Made by a program: the position numbers and the translations under genes | Shown: positions 16,835 to 25,018 of the stretch, one piece after another | Layout: each line of letters begins with the position of its first letter | Position numbering within the stretch: the first letter of the stretch is position 1 | Notes under the pieces: generated by a model | What the model saw: the letters and a program-made list of their open reading frames with translations, nothing else | Databases searched by the model: none | Told to the model about the DNA's origin: nothing | Assembly (NCBI GenBank): GCA_964412195.1 | Contig: CAYPNP010000011.1 | Span: 1-64,000, forward strand | DNA: 64,000 bases | DNA from: CAYPNP01 sp964412195 | GTDB taxonomy: Bacteria > Acidobacteriota > JAAYUB01 | Direction: 5' to 3'

Positions 16835-19312
16835 TCACCGCCGCCTGCCGCCGCCACCTCCGCCGTGGTATCCGCCCCAGCTGCCCCGGTTGAACTGGCC
16901 ACCGCCGCTCTGCCAGGAGTTGTAGTTGCTTTGTCGATTGAATGACTCGGTACGAGCCGCCCGATCATGCTCCAGCTCGCTGGAGGACTGCGACCAGCCG
17001 GAGGAAGCGGCGGGGCGGGTCCCCGACGCCGCCGCCGGACCGGTCGGCGCCTGGTGAAGTTCCCCATTCCTCTCCATCTGGTCCCACTGGGCCTGGGCGT
17101 TGGCGGAACGGGACTGGGCGGCGGCCTGGGCTTGGGGCTGCCCCTGGGGCTTCGGCGGCTGGACCGTGTCCCAGGAACCGTTGTTGTACTTCTGCCACGA
17201 GCCGTTGTCGTTCTTGTACACGTTGCCGTCGTGGGCCGCGTACATGTTGTTGTCGGCGCTTTTGGCCACGGCGGTGTTGCCGTAGGCCGTGGAGACGCCG
17301 GCGCCCTTCGCGCCGGTGGAAGTCTCGAAACCGGCCGCCGTGCCCCGGGAATCGGAATAGTGGGCGGTCTGGGCCCAGTCGTCGCCCTTGGTCACCGCCG
17401 ACTGCCCCCATGACGCGTACGGGTTCGAGCGCTGGTAGGTGGCCGCGCCGGTGCCGGTGGACGGGTTGTAGCCCCGAGCAGCGTATCCCGCTTGGCCGCC
17501 AGGCCCGTAGGCGGCTGCCTTCTGGCCCCAGGCGCCGGTGTAAGGGTTGTACGCCTCGGCATAGCCCCGGCCGGCATAGGGACCATAGGCCGCGGCCCCG
17601 CGCGCATAGGTGCCGGTGTACGGATTGTAGGCGGCGCCGTAGCCGCATCCGCCGTAGGGCCCGTAAGCGACCGCCCCGCGGGCGTAGGTGCCGGTGTAAG
17701 GATTGTAGGCCGCCGCCACGCCGTAGCTGTACGGGCGGGGGTAGTACACCGGGTAGTGGATACCCGGAGGATAGTAGTAATAGGGCGGGTAGTAGCAGCC
17801 GGTCCCATACACGACACAGGCGCCGAGGACGAAGGCCCCCAGGTAACCGGCCGTGTAGCCGGTGGTCACGGTGGTTGGTGTCGAATCATAGACCTGGACG
17901 TACGTCACGTTGTAGACCGGGCAGGACGGGGGAATGGTGTAAATCGCCGCCGGTAGAGTGTCTGCGACGGCCCAAGGGCCCGTCGGAGAGGCCGCCACGA
18001 ACCACACCGCCTGGTAGCAGCAATAATAGCTGTTCCCCGCCTGGATCACGCTGTTGCCGGTGTTGACGGCGTAGGCCAGGGACGTGCCGTCGATGGGCTG
18101 GAACTGGGGGTCGCCGGTGTACTGGACCTCGACGGTGGCGCTGTTGCGCTGGACCTCGGCCTCGTGCGGCGCCTCGGCCAGCACGACCGCCTCCCGGGCC
18201 TCGGGAGTGCCGGGCACGGACGCCCGGACGTCCGCCCGGGGGCTGTCCTGGGGAATCCGGGCGAAGTCGGCGGGCAGGCTGTCGCTGGCGAACGCCCACG
18301 GCCCGTCCAGGGAGGCGGCGCGGAACCAGCGGCCGGACACAAGGAAATAATAGTGATGGTCCGCCTGGCACACGAACAGGTCGCTGTCGGTGTTGGTGGC
18401 GTACGACAGCTGGGTGCCGGGGATGGCCTGAAGTTCCGGCAGCCCATCCAGCAGGATCAGCTCCGCCGGCTGTACGCTGACGAAGACCTTGGGCATCTGC
18501 TCCTTGGAGATGGTCTTCCCGGGCACGTTTTTGGTCACATCGGCCCAGTTGTCCCCCGCCGGGAGGGCCTGGAAGCTCTTGGGCAACTCAGTCACGGGTT
18601 CCCACGGTCCCGTGGATTTCGGGGCCTGGAGCCAGGCGTCGGTCTCGAGGAGGTAGCAAGTGGGTTTCCCTTCCTCCTGGAAGACGTTCCAGTTGGTGTT
18701 GACGGCAAACAGGAGGCCGGTGCCCTGGATCGACGCGAACTTCGGCTCGCCGTCGAAAATCACCAGGATCGCCGGCGTTTCGCTGTACAGGATCACCGGC
18801 GGCGCCTGCGGCGACGAGATGGTCCGGGCGGGTGGAGGCGGCGCGGAAGGCGCCGGGCTGGCTGCCCCCGGTGCAGCCGCCGGCTTGGCGGTGAAGTAGG
18901 CCAGGATCTCGTCCACCGAGATCTTCATAGGTCCGGACGGGACAATGCTGGTGAGAAGAGCCGTCAGGCGCTGGGCGGTGGCGTCATCGGCACCCGGAAA
19001 GCTGGCCTTGACGATCTTTTGGTTGTACACCACCACCGTGCGCGTGACCATGTCGGTGTTGGTCTCGGCGGTCATCTGCAGCGCGGCCGGGACGGCCGCC
19101 GCCGCCCCCGGCGCGAGGATCTCCACCGCGAGGCGGTAGTCCAGCTTGACGTAGAAGCCCCAGTTGTCCACCTGGGGCTGGTACATGGTGATCCGGGTGC
19201 CGTCCGCTGCCGTCTTCACCCGGGGCCAGGAAGGAGCCTGCGGCCCCTGGGCCTGGGCGGCCGCCCAACCGATGGACATCAGGAGAAGCGCTGTCAGGAT
19301 TTTGGTTTTCAC
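16835..19312 (-). CDS. Large secreted Tyr/Gly-repeat protein, paralog B
   Basis: 825 aa, collinear with the 832-aa protein at 3674-6172 and similar over the whole length: signal peptide, N-terminal domain, Pro/Ala linker, three GT..NT..WF..GPW units, a hydrophobic segment, then four YNPYTGTYARGA / YGPYGG repeats. The C-terminal tail differs and is richer in Gln, Gly and Arg. The start codon is GTG at 19312 with GGGGGC upstream; the paralog uses ATG. It follows the 226-aa partner (19329-20009) by 16 bp. The three internal units and the Tyr-rich repeats suggest a surface structural or binding protein, which is inference. Confidence 0.8.
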   Translation of the reverse strand: MKTKILTALLLMSIGWAAAQAQGPQAPSWPRVKTAADGTRITMYQPQVDNWGFYVKLDYRLAVEILAPGAAAAVPAALQMTAETNTDMVTRTVVVYNQKIVKASFPGADDATAQRLTALLTSIVPSGPMKISVDEILAYFTAKPAAAPGAASPAPSAPPPPARTISSPQAPPVILYSETPAILVIFDGEPKFASIQGTGLLFAVNTNWNVFQEEGKPTCYLLETDAWLQAPKSTGPWEPVTELPKSFQALPAGDNWADVTKNVPGKTISKEQMPKVFVSVQPAELILLDGLPELQAIPGTQLSYATNTDSDLFVCQADHHYYFLVSGRWFRAASLDGPWAFASDSLPADFARIPQDSPRADVRASVPGTPEAREAVVLAEAPHEAEVQRNSATVEVQYTGDPQFQPIDGTSLAYAVNTGNSVIQAGNSYYCCYQAVWFVAASPTGPWAVADTLPAAIYTIPPSCPVYNVTYVQVYDSTPTTVTTGYTAGYLGAFVLGACVVYGTGCYYPPYYYYPPGIHYPVYYPRPYSYGVAAAYNPYTGTYARGAVAYGPYGGCGYGAAYNPYTGTYARGAAAYGPYAGRGYAEAYNPYTGAWGQKAAAYGPGGQAGYAARGYNPSTGTGAATYQRSNPYASWGQSAVTKGDDWAQTAHYSDSRGTAAGFETSTGAKGAGVSTAYGNTAVAKSADNNMYAAHDGNVYKNDNGSWQKYNNGSWDTVQPPKPQGQPQAQAAAQSRSANAQAQWDQMERNGELHQAPTGPAAASGTRPAASSGWSQSSSELEHDRAARTESFNRQSNYNSWQSGGGQFNRGSWGGYHGGGGGGRRR

Positions 19313-19328
19313 GGATTTGCCCCCGCGG

Positions 19329-20009
19329 TCATTGCCGCTGATAGCTGAAGTTCTCGATCTTGGCCGAGACCTGCTTGGCCGTCACGTTGACGATCAGTCG
19401 GGCCATGTATTGCGGCCCGCCGGCCACCTGTCCGAAATCCGCCTGCGCGCTGACAGGATCCCCGTCCAGGACGGTCTGGAAGGCGAAGCGGCGCGGGGCC
19501 TTCGTGGCCGGATCGAGCCAGTACGTGACGCTGTCGCCCGGCTGGAGGAATCCGCCCGCCGCGACCTGGATGGTGCCGTCGGCGGATTGGCTGTACTTGG
19601 CCTTGGCATAGAAGTCCATCATGGTCCCCGGCGTGGGCGCCATGTAGCCCTTCACCAGTTCGGCCAGCTTGTCGGCCCACTCCTTGAAATCCTCAATCTT
19701 GTTCGCCTTGATCCGCCCGCGGATCCCCCGGCCGCCGCCATCGTCCGAAGGGGCCGTGAGAAGGGTTTTCTGCAGGCTGCCGTTCATGTCATAGCGCATC
19801 TGGTAGAGCTGGGCCGGCTTGGTGTCGCCTTTCAGGGTGATCTCCACCCGCATCTGCCAGGTGTACTGCCGGGTCAGGGCGGCGTTGGCCTTGGCGTTGG
19901 CGGCGTACTGGCTGGCCATCGCGCCCGGGTCCCCTTGCGCCCAAGCGGGTGCGGAGACCACGCACAGGAAGGGAGCGATCCACAGGGCGGCAATCAGGGT
20001 CCGTTTCAT
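19329..20009 (-). CDS. Secreted ~230-aa partner protein, paralog B
   Basis: 226 aa, closely similar to the 231-aa protein at 6188-6883, sharing GDPGAMASQYAANAKANAAL and APTPGTMMDFYAKA. The signal peptide ends near PAWAQ. AGGAG is well placed before the ATG. It is the first gene of the long minus-strand run of envelope genes and starts 46 bp after the ABM-domain gene stop. The function is unknown; strict pairing with the repeat protein in both cassettes suggests a shared role such as folding, export or assembly. Confidence 0.75.
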   Translation of the reverse strand: MKRTLIAALWIAPFLCVVSAPAWAQGDPGAMASQYAANAKANAALTRQYTWQMRVEITLKGDTKPAQLYQMRYDMNGSLQKTLLTAPSDDGGGRGIRGRIKANKIEDFKEWADKLAELVKGYMAPTPGTMMDFYAKAKYSQSADGTIQVAAGGFLQPGDSVTYWLDPATKAPRRFAFQTVLDGDPVSAQADFGQVAGGPQYMARLIVNVTAKQVSAKIENFSYQRQ

Positions 20010-20055
20010 CTTTCTCTTCTCCTGAGGGGTCCGATTATTTCAAGAGTGCAAATGA

Positions 20056-20439
20056 TCATCGGCCGTTGTTCCCCGGTGGGTTGAAGCCCGCGCTCTTTTC
20101 TTGATCAGCCGGATTGGTTTGGGCGCGCAGGGCCTCGATCCATGGCAACCCCTTTGTATCCGAAATCTCATGGAAGCTGACCTCCGGGGCCCGCGCGGCC
20201 AGTTCCATCGCCAACAGTACCCGAATGTACAGATGAGATTGGATATGCCGGCGGAGATCCTCTCCGGACTGCCACTGGTCAAGGTAGAGAATCGCCCTTT
20301 CCCCGCCCGACTGCTCGTAGACCGCGCAATCCACGCAGCCGGCCCGGCCGCGGACTAACGCCTCGATGGAACGCAAAATCTCCAGGACCGCTTCCCGCTT
20401 CCCGGCCAGGGGCACGATATTGATTCTTGTGATAATCAT
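20056..20439 (-). CDS. Antibiotic-biosynthesis-monooxygenase (ABM) domain protein
   Basis: 127 aa if translation starts at the ATG at 20439, where the ABM fold begins (MIITRINIVPLAGKREAVLE). The pattern CVDCAVYEQSGGERAILYLD followed by SGEDLRRHIQSH is typical of dimeric alpha/beta-barrel ABM domains. Such proteins include quinol monooxygenases and many with no known reaction. Upstream in-frame starts (20463 and further to 20679) are open, but the extra residues look non-coding. No strong ribosome site is visible. It precedes the 226-aa envelope protein by 46 bp and may be co-transcribed. Confidence 0.65.
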   Translation of the reverse strand: MIITRINIVPLAGKREAVLEILRSIEALVRGRAGCVDCAVYEQSGGERAILYLDQWQSGEDLRRHIQSHLYIRVLLAMELAARAPEVSFHEISDTKGLPWIEALRAQTNPADQEKSAGFNPPGNNGR

Positions 20440-20451
20440 GGAGAATGGGTG

Positions 20452-20467
20452 TGCATGAGCCATGCCA
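20452..20467 (-). promoter_or_regulatory. Candidate sigma-54 (-24/-12) promoter
   Basis: The minus strand reads TGGCATGGCTCATGCA, which has the invariant GG and GC ten bases apart and matches the TGGCAC-N5-TTGCA consensus at nine of eleven positions. It lies upstream of the ABM gene and the long envelope run, and a sigma-54 activator is encoded 400 bp away. The distance to the ABM start is very short, so it may drive the genes beyond. No activator site was identified. Confidence 0.3.
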
Positions 20468-20570
20468 GTGGCGTCCCTGATATCTCGGTACGGAGAATTC
20501 TTTTTAGAATGAATCAGTTGTCGAAGAATCACAAGTAGGCGAAGGCGAAATTGGATTGTTGAAAAGGACG

Positions 20571-20610
20571 GCATCCCGACTCTGGGACGGAATGCCGTCC
20601 CCGTGGAGCG
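20571..20610 (-). terminator. Rho-independent-type terminator of the sigma-54 regulator gene
   Basis: A perfect 9-bp stem, GGACGGCAT (20576-20584) with ATGCCGTCC (20602-20610), is followed directly on the minus strand by TTTTC. It lies in the 444-bp spacer after the regulator gene stop. The base GCCGTCCTTTTCAA is identical to that after the hairpin at 8471-8513. Confidence 0.55.
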
Positions 20611-20773
20611 CGATTCGGAAGTCCCGCGAAATCGTGCGGACGGGACGACCGCTCTCCGGATTTCACCATGCCTCTGCACCTCGGCGGGCTGTGCGTTAAA
20701 TTCTTCACTCGATTACGATTACGAGCAGGAGTGAACATGTTCCTGGGTACACAATCGTCGATGGAAATAGCAC

Positions 20774-20845
20774 GATCCAGTCGGGGTCGGAATCGGTATC
20801 GGAATCGGGGTCGACTCGTGAATCGATTCCGATACCGACCCCGAT
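20774..20845. repeat. TCGGTATCGG inverted hexamer-repeat hairpin
   Basis: Units of the form TCGGAA, TCGGTA and TCGGGG run through 20781-20812. They are matched in inverted orientation by CGATTCCGATACCGACCCCG at 20823-20842. The arms can pair into a long stem. Nearby at 20706-20727 is a GATTACGATTACGAGCA stretch of another repeat family. The position is just past the stop of the sigma-54 regulator gene. Confidence 0.65.
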
Positions 20846-20883
20846 GGGAACGGCGGGCTATTTCCGAGTCAGCACGATCGGTT

Positions 20884-22857
20884 TTATGAGAGATTCACGT
20901 TTCGGCGGGGGATGCCCAGCTTCTTCATGCGGGTGTAGAGGGTGGACGGTTTCAGGCCCAGCAGCGCCGCAGCGCCATCCGCTCCCTTGATCCGCCCGCC
21001 GCTGCGCGCCAGCGCGGCGCGGATGTGGCCGGCCTCGGCTTCGGCAATGGACTGGAAGGATTGGGCCTCCGGAATCTCCGCCGCCGGGAGGTCCACCTTC
21101 AGGGAATCGCCGGGGGAGATGATCACTGCCCGCTCGAGGACGTTGCGCAGTTCCCGGATATTGCCCGGCCAGGAATAGCGCTGCAGCGCGTCCATGACCC
21201 GCCGGGGCACTGTCCGGATCTTCCGGCCCAGCCGGCTGCTGAACTCCTCCACGAAGGAGCGGACCATCAGCGGGATGTCCTCGGCCCGTTCCCGCAGGGG
21301 CGGCAAGTGGATGGGAAACACGTTCAAGCGGTAGTACAAGTCCTGCCGGAAATTTCCCCTCTTGACCTCCCCGGCCAGGTCCCGGTTGGTGGCCGCGATG
21401 ACGCGCACATTTACGGATTGGGTCTTGGAGCTGCCCAACCGCTCGAACTGCCCTTCCTGGAGCACGCGCAGCAGCTTGGCCTGGAGGTCGAGGGGCAGGT
21501 CGCCGATCTCGTCTAGGAAGAGGGTTGACCCGTCCGCGATCTCGAAGCGGCCGGCCTGCCGCGTCAGGGCGCCGGTGAACGCGCCCTTCTCCCGGCCGAA
21601 CAGCTCGCTCTCGATCAGCGTCGCCGGCAGCGCCGAGCAATTCACCTTGACCATCAGGCGGGCATGGCGGGGGCTGAGCCGGTGAATGAACTCGGCGACC
21701 AGTTCCTTGCCTGTGCCGGTTTCCCCCAGGAGGAGGACGGAGGAATCGGTGGGGGCCACCTGCTCCGCCTGCTTCAGCACGCGGCGGATGGCATCGCTCT
21801 GCCCGAGGATCTCTCCCGGGAAATGGTCGAGCGTCTCCTCCTGGCGGAGGTAGATGTTCTCCTGCTCCAGGCGTTCCTTGAGCTGCCGGATCTCCTGGTA
21901 CGCCTGTTCCAGGGCCAGCTGGCCGGCCTTGCGTTCCGTGACGTCCAGGGAAATGCCCATCAGGCGGTCGCAATCCCCGGAGTCGCCGGTTCGGGGCCGG
22001 CCCCGAGACGAGATCCAGCGGAGGCTGCCGTCGGGGCGGAGGATCCGGTATTCGACGCGGATCTCCCGCCGCTCCCGCATGGCCGTGTCCACGGCCTGCC
22101 GGACCAGGTCACGGTCTTCCGAGTGAACAATCCCGAGGACGCTGTCCAGCGTGACTTCCTGCTCCGGCGAAAAAACGAACAGCTCCCGGGCTTTTTCCGT
22201 GGTCCAGAAGCGGCCGGTGGGGAGATCCAGGATCCACAGGCCGGCCCCCGCCGATTCCGCCGCGAGTTGCAGACGTTCCTCCCGGTCGCGCAGGATTTCA
22301 TCCGCCCGCCGATGGGCCAGCGCGTTGGCGAACACCTGTGCGATGAGCCGCAGGCGGCCCTGGAGTTCCGGCGACCAGGCCCTCTCCCGGTGCACGTCGG
22401 TGAAGGACAGCGCGCCGAAGACGGTTCCGCCTCCCACCGATAGCGGGAAGGCCAGTGCCGCCTTGACTCCGAAATGGTTGTAGACCTCCTTGTCTCGGGC
22501 GGCTTCCGGCGGCAGCCGGTCCATCGATTCAATGAGGATCTCCTTGCCTTCCATGATCCGGGCCTGCACCCACGGGAAGTACTCCCTCGCATCCATGGGT
22601 TCGGGGACCGGTGGACCGCCCAGGGGCCTGTAATAATGGGTTAGCGTCAGGAGATAGGGATGGTCCGGCAGCCACTGCCAGAGCGCCGCCAGATCCAGCC
22701 CGAGACAGTCGCAGACGCGGCGCATGGCGTCTTCGATCTCCCCGTCCAGCCGGCCGCTGGGCAGGTTCACGAAATGCGCCGACAGGTCGGACAGCAGGAT
22801 TTCGAAGCGGAGCCGCTCCTCCACGTCCGTCTGCAATTTTTCGGCTTCGGGATTCAT
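20884..22857 (-). CDS. Sigma-54-dependent transcriptional activator (GAF-PAS-AAA+-Fis)
   Basis: 657 aa from the ATG at 22857 with GGAG upstream; the frame is open to 23046 but those residues look non-coding. A GAF domain spans about residues 25-180, a PAS domain about 195-310 (ILRPDGSLRWISSRGRPR), then a short coiled coil. The AAA+ domain has Walker A GETGTGKE (378-385), the sigma-54 contact loop GAFTGA (425-430) and Walker B TLFLDEIGDLP. A Fis-type helix-turn-helix ends the chain (AAALLGLKPSTLYTRMKKLG). It binds enhancers and uses ATP to open sigma-54 promoters. There is no receiver domain, so the GAF/PAS domains probably sense a ligand. The adjacent minus-strand envelope genes are plausible targets. 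Confidence 0.93.
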   Translation of the reverse strand: MNPEAEKLQTDVEERLRFEILLSDLSAHFVNLPSGRLDGEIEDAMRRVCDCLGLDLAALWQWLPDHPYLLTLTHYYRPLGGPPVPEPMDAREYFPWVQARIMEGKEILIESMDRLPPEAARDKEVYNHFGVKAALAFPLSVGGGTVFGALSFTDVHRERAWSPELQGRLRLIAQVFANALAHRRADEILRDREERLQLAAESAGAGLWILDLPTGRFWTTEKARELFVFSPEQEVTLDSVLGIVHSEDRDLVRQAVDTAMRERREIRVEYRILRPDGSLRWISSRGRPRTGDSGDCDRLMGISLDVTERKAGQLALEQAYQEIRQLKERLEQENIYLRQEETLDHFPGEILGQSDAIRRVLKQAEQVAPTDSSVLLLGETGTGKELVAEFIHRLSPRHARLMVKVNCSALPATLIESELFGREKGAFTGALTRQAGRFEIADGSTLFLDEIGDLPLDLQAKLLRVLQEGQFERLGSSKTQSVNVRVIAATNRDLAGEVKRGNFRQDLYYRLNVFPIHLPPLRERAEDIPLMVRSFVEEFSSRLGRKIRTVPRRVMDALQRYSWPGNIRELRNVLERAVIISPGDSLKVDLPAAEIPEAQSFQSIAEAEAGHIRAALARSGGRIKGADGAAALLGLKPSTLYTRMKKLGIPRRNVNLS

Positions 22858-22889
22858 CGCTCCAGCAGTTCCTGGAATTTCACGTCGAG

Positions 22890-22898
22890 AATGTACCA
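22890..22898 (-). promoter_or_regulatory. Possible extended -10 for the sigma-54 regulator gene
   Basis: On the minus strand TGGTACATT resembles the TGGTATAAT extended -10 seen before several other genes in this window (24980, 33357, 42260). No convincing -35 is seen. It lies 33 bp before the regulator ATG. Confidence 0.3.
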
Positions 22899-23041
22899 CA
22901 AAGGGATCCGAGGAGCCACCGGAAGCTCGCGAGGGCATTCCCGGCATTCGATCACGACTGCGAGCACGATCGCGATCGGCGAATTCAGTCGGGGATGGGC
23001 TATTTCCGAGTAAAGACGGGCACGAGTACGCGGACGATGTC

Positions 23042-23249
23042 AGCACCGGCAGGACGGAGGTGCCCCGACCGGCAGGGAGGGGCGCGCGGGGCCAGTCGCT
23101 GGGATCAACAATCAGGTATCACCATCCCAACCACGAGAAGGCGTTTTTGCTATTGATAGCGGACGGAGTGGATCAACACGCTCCCGGCGGCCCGGCGTCG
23201 GCTCCCTCGCGCCCCTCCCTGCCGGTCGGGGTACCTCCCGCGTGCCGGG
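23042..23249. repeat. MITE/REP-like inverted pair in a 480-bp spacer
   Basis: About 47 bp at 23044-23090 (containing CCCCGACCGGCAGGGAGGGG) recurs inverted at 23204-23249 (CCCCTCCCTGCCGGTCGGGG). The pair encloses about 113 bp without a coding frame. A third copy, in the orientation of the second arm, is at 55451-55497. Just downstream, at 23284-23325, there are GTCACCG-type heptamer units. Together these fill the region between the sigma-54 regulator and the sulfatase gene. Confidence 0.65.
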
Positions 23250-23339
23250 TTCACCAGCCTGACCAGGCTCGCGCGCAAGATCATCTTCACCCGTCGCCGG
23301 TCACCGCTCACCCGTCACCGGACCATCGCCGCAAACGAG

Positions 23340-24782
23340 TCATTTTTCCTGGATGAAGTCCAACTCCTCGCCGGGGAAGGCCGGCGGCATATGATACAGG
23401 TGCATCACTTCCCGGAAGCCCGCCTCCAGCAGCATCGGCTTGGCCGCCTGGGCGGCGAGCTCGTTGGCGCGCTGTTGCAGCCGGGCGACGATGTCCGGAT
23501 GCTGCCCGGCGAGGTTGTCCTTCTCCGAGGGGTCCTGCGCGATGTTGTAGAGCTCGATGCTCTGCGGGAGGATGGTCCGCCAGACCAGCTTCCAGTCCCC
23601 CTCGCGCACGGCGCAGCGGAACGGCTCGATGTTGTAGACGACTTCCGTGCGCGGGGACGGTTTCCCCTCGGCGACCGCCGGCCAGACATCCAGGCCGTCG
23701 AGGGGCTTGCACCGGGCCGTGGAGGCCCCGGCCAGCCGGGCCAGGGTCGGGTACCAGTCCGTGACGTGCATCATCCCGTTCGCCGCCGCCCCGGCGGGGA
23801 CGCGGCCGGGCCAGTTGGCGAAGGCCACGACCCGCGTGCCGCCTTCGTAGTTCATGCCCTTGCCCTCGCGGTAGGGACCGTTGTCGCAGGGGATCTTGGC
23901 CTTGGACAGGTCGGCCATGGCGCCGGCGAACATGGCGTTGCGCGTGCCGCCGTTGTCGCTCATGAACACGAGGAGGGTGTTGTCGCGCAGCTGCCGGCGG
24001 TCGAGCTCGGCGACCACGCGCCCGATCTGGTCGTCCATGGCGGTGATGCTGGCGGCGTAGGCGCGGCGGCTCGAGTCGGCGATGTCCTTGTAGCGATCGA
24101 GGTATTCGGGCGGCGCCTGGTAGGGCGTGTGCGGCGCGTTGAACGCCAGGTAGAGAAAGAACGGTTTGGCCGCATCGTGTTCACGGATGAATTTGACGGC
24201 GTCGTCGCCGAAGAGGGTTGTGGAATATCCTTCCTCATGGACCAGTTCATTGTCGCGGTACCAGTCCACCTTGCCCTCGCACTCGTGGGTGAAGTAGTCG
24301 ATTTCTCCGATCAGCGGGCCGTACTGGTAATCGAACCCGCGCTGCCGAGGCCAATACTTCCGGTCAGCGTGCCCCAGGTGCCACTTGCCGACGAGGGCGG
24401 TTGTGTAGCCCGCCTCGTGGAGCGCCTGCGGCAGGAGCCATTCGTCCGTAGGCAGCCCGTAGGTGCCGCCCGTCGGGATGACGCCGGTCTGCAGGCCGTA
24501 GCGCAGCGGGTATCGCCCGGTCAGCAGCGCCGCCCGGGTGGGCGTGCACATCGGCTGCGCGTAGAACTGGCCGAGCCGGGTCCCGCCCGCGGCCAGCCGG
24601 TCGAGGTTCGGCGTCCGGATGTCCGAGCCGTGGAAGCCGACATCCTTCCAGCCGAGGTCGTCGGCGACGATGAACAGGATGTTTGGCTTCGCGTCCGCCG
24701 CCCGAAGCGTCCCGGTCCCGCCGCTGAGCACGGCCGCGGCAATCAGGAAGGTCAGGCATATTCCTCTGCACGTGTTCCGCAT
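23340..24782 (-). CDS. Secreted sulfatase (type I, arylsulfatase A-like)
   Basis: 480 aa with a signal peptide (about residues 1-29). ADD (40-42) provides metal ligands, and the formylglycine site is CTPTR (Cys79-Arg83) followed by AALLTGR. GKWHLG (about 132-137) is the second sulfatase signature, and MSDNGG supplies further metal ligands. The length is usual for the family. The enzyme removes sulfate from a glycan or small ester in the periplasm or outside; the substrate is unknown. GAAGGAG precedes the ATG. It lies upstream of the sigma-54 activator on the same strand, 480 bp away, so separate transcription is likely. Confidence 0.92.
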   Translation of the reverse strand: MRNTCRGICLTFLIAAAVLSGGTGTLRAADAKPNILFIVADDLGWKDVGFHGSDIRTPNLDRLAAGGTRLGQFYAQPMCTPTRAALLTGRYPLRYGLQTGVIPTGGTYGLPTDEWLLPQALHEAGYTTALVGKWHLGHADRKYWPRQRGFDYQYGPLIGEIDYFTHECEGKVDWYRDNELVHEEGYSTTLFGDDAVKFIREHDAAKPFFLYLAFNAPHTPYQAPPEYLDRYKDIADSSRRAYAASITAMDDQIGRVVAELDRRQLRDNTLLVFMSDNGGTRNAMFAGAMADLSKAKIPCDNGPYREGKGMNYEGGTRVVAFANWPGRVPAGAAANGMMHVTDWYPTLARLAGASTARCKPLDGLDVWPAVAEGKPSPRTEVVYNIEPFRCAVREGDWKLVWRTILPQSIELYNIAQDPSEKDNLAGQHPDIVARLQQRANELAAQAAKPMLLEAGFREVMHLYHMPPAFPGEELDFIQEK

Positions 24783-24955
24783 CGATTGCTCCTTCTCCCC
24801 GGGATCGGGGATTTCACGATTTCTCCCGGCCCATCGGGCGCCGACGCCCGCCGCTTCAGCACCGGCCCAGTCCCGGCATCCAACTGGCAGCGAATGGGCC
24901 CTTAGATTACCGGACCGCCCTCTCGGATTCGGACCGGCCGCGGGTCCCTTCCGGC

Positions 24956-24985
24956 TTGCGCGGGCTCGCGTTCGCGTGGTAGATT
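24956..24985 (+). promoter_or_regulatory. Candidate sigma-70 promoter for the cytochrome b operon
   Basis: TTGCGC at 24956-24961, an 18-bp spacer, then TAGATT at 24980-24985 preceded by TGG (extended -10). It lies 34 bp before the cytochrome b ATG, in a 236-bp divergent intergenic region. Confidence 0.4.
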
Positions 24986-25018
24986 GGGCCGGATGTCCGA
25001 CAGCGAGAAAGAAAGCCC

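Noticed and set aside
20440..20679. Longer N-terminus of the ABM protein (207 aa)
   Set aside because: The added residues are basic and low-complexity, cross a hairpin terminator at 20571-20610 and lack a ribosome site.
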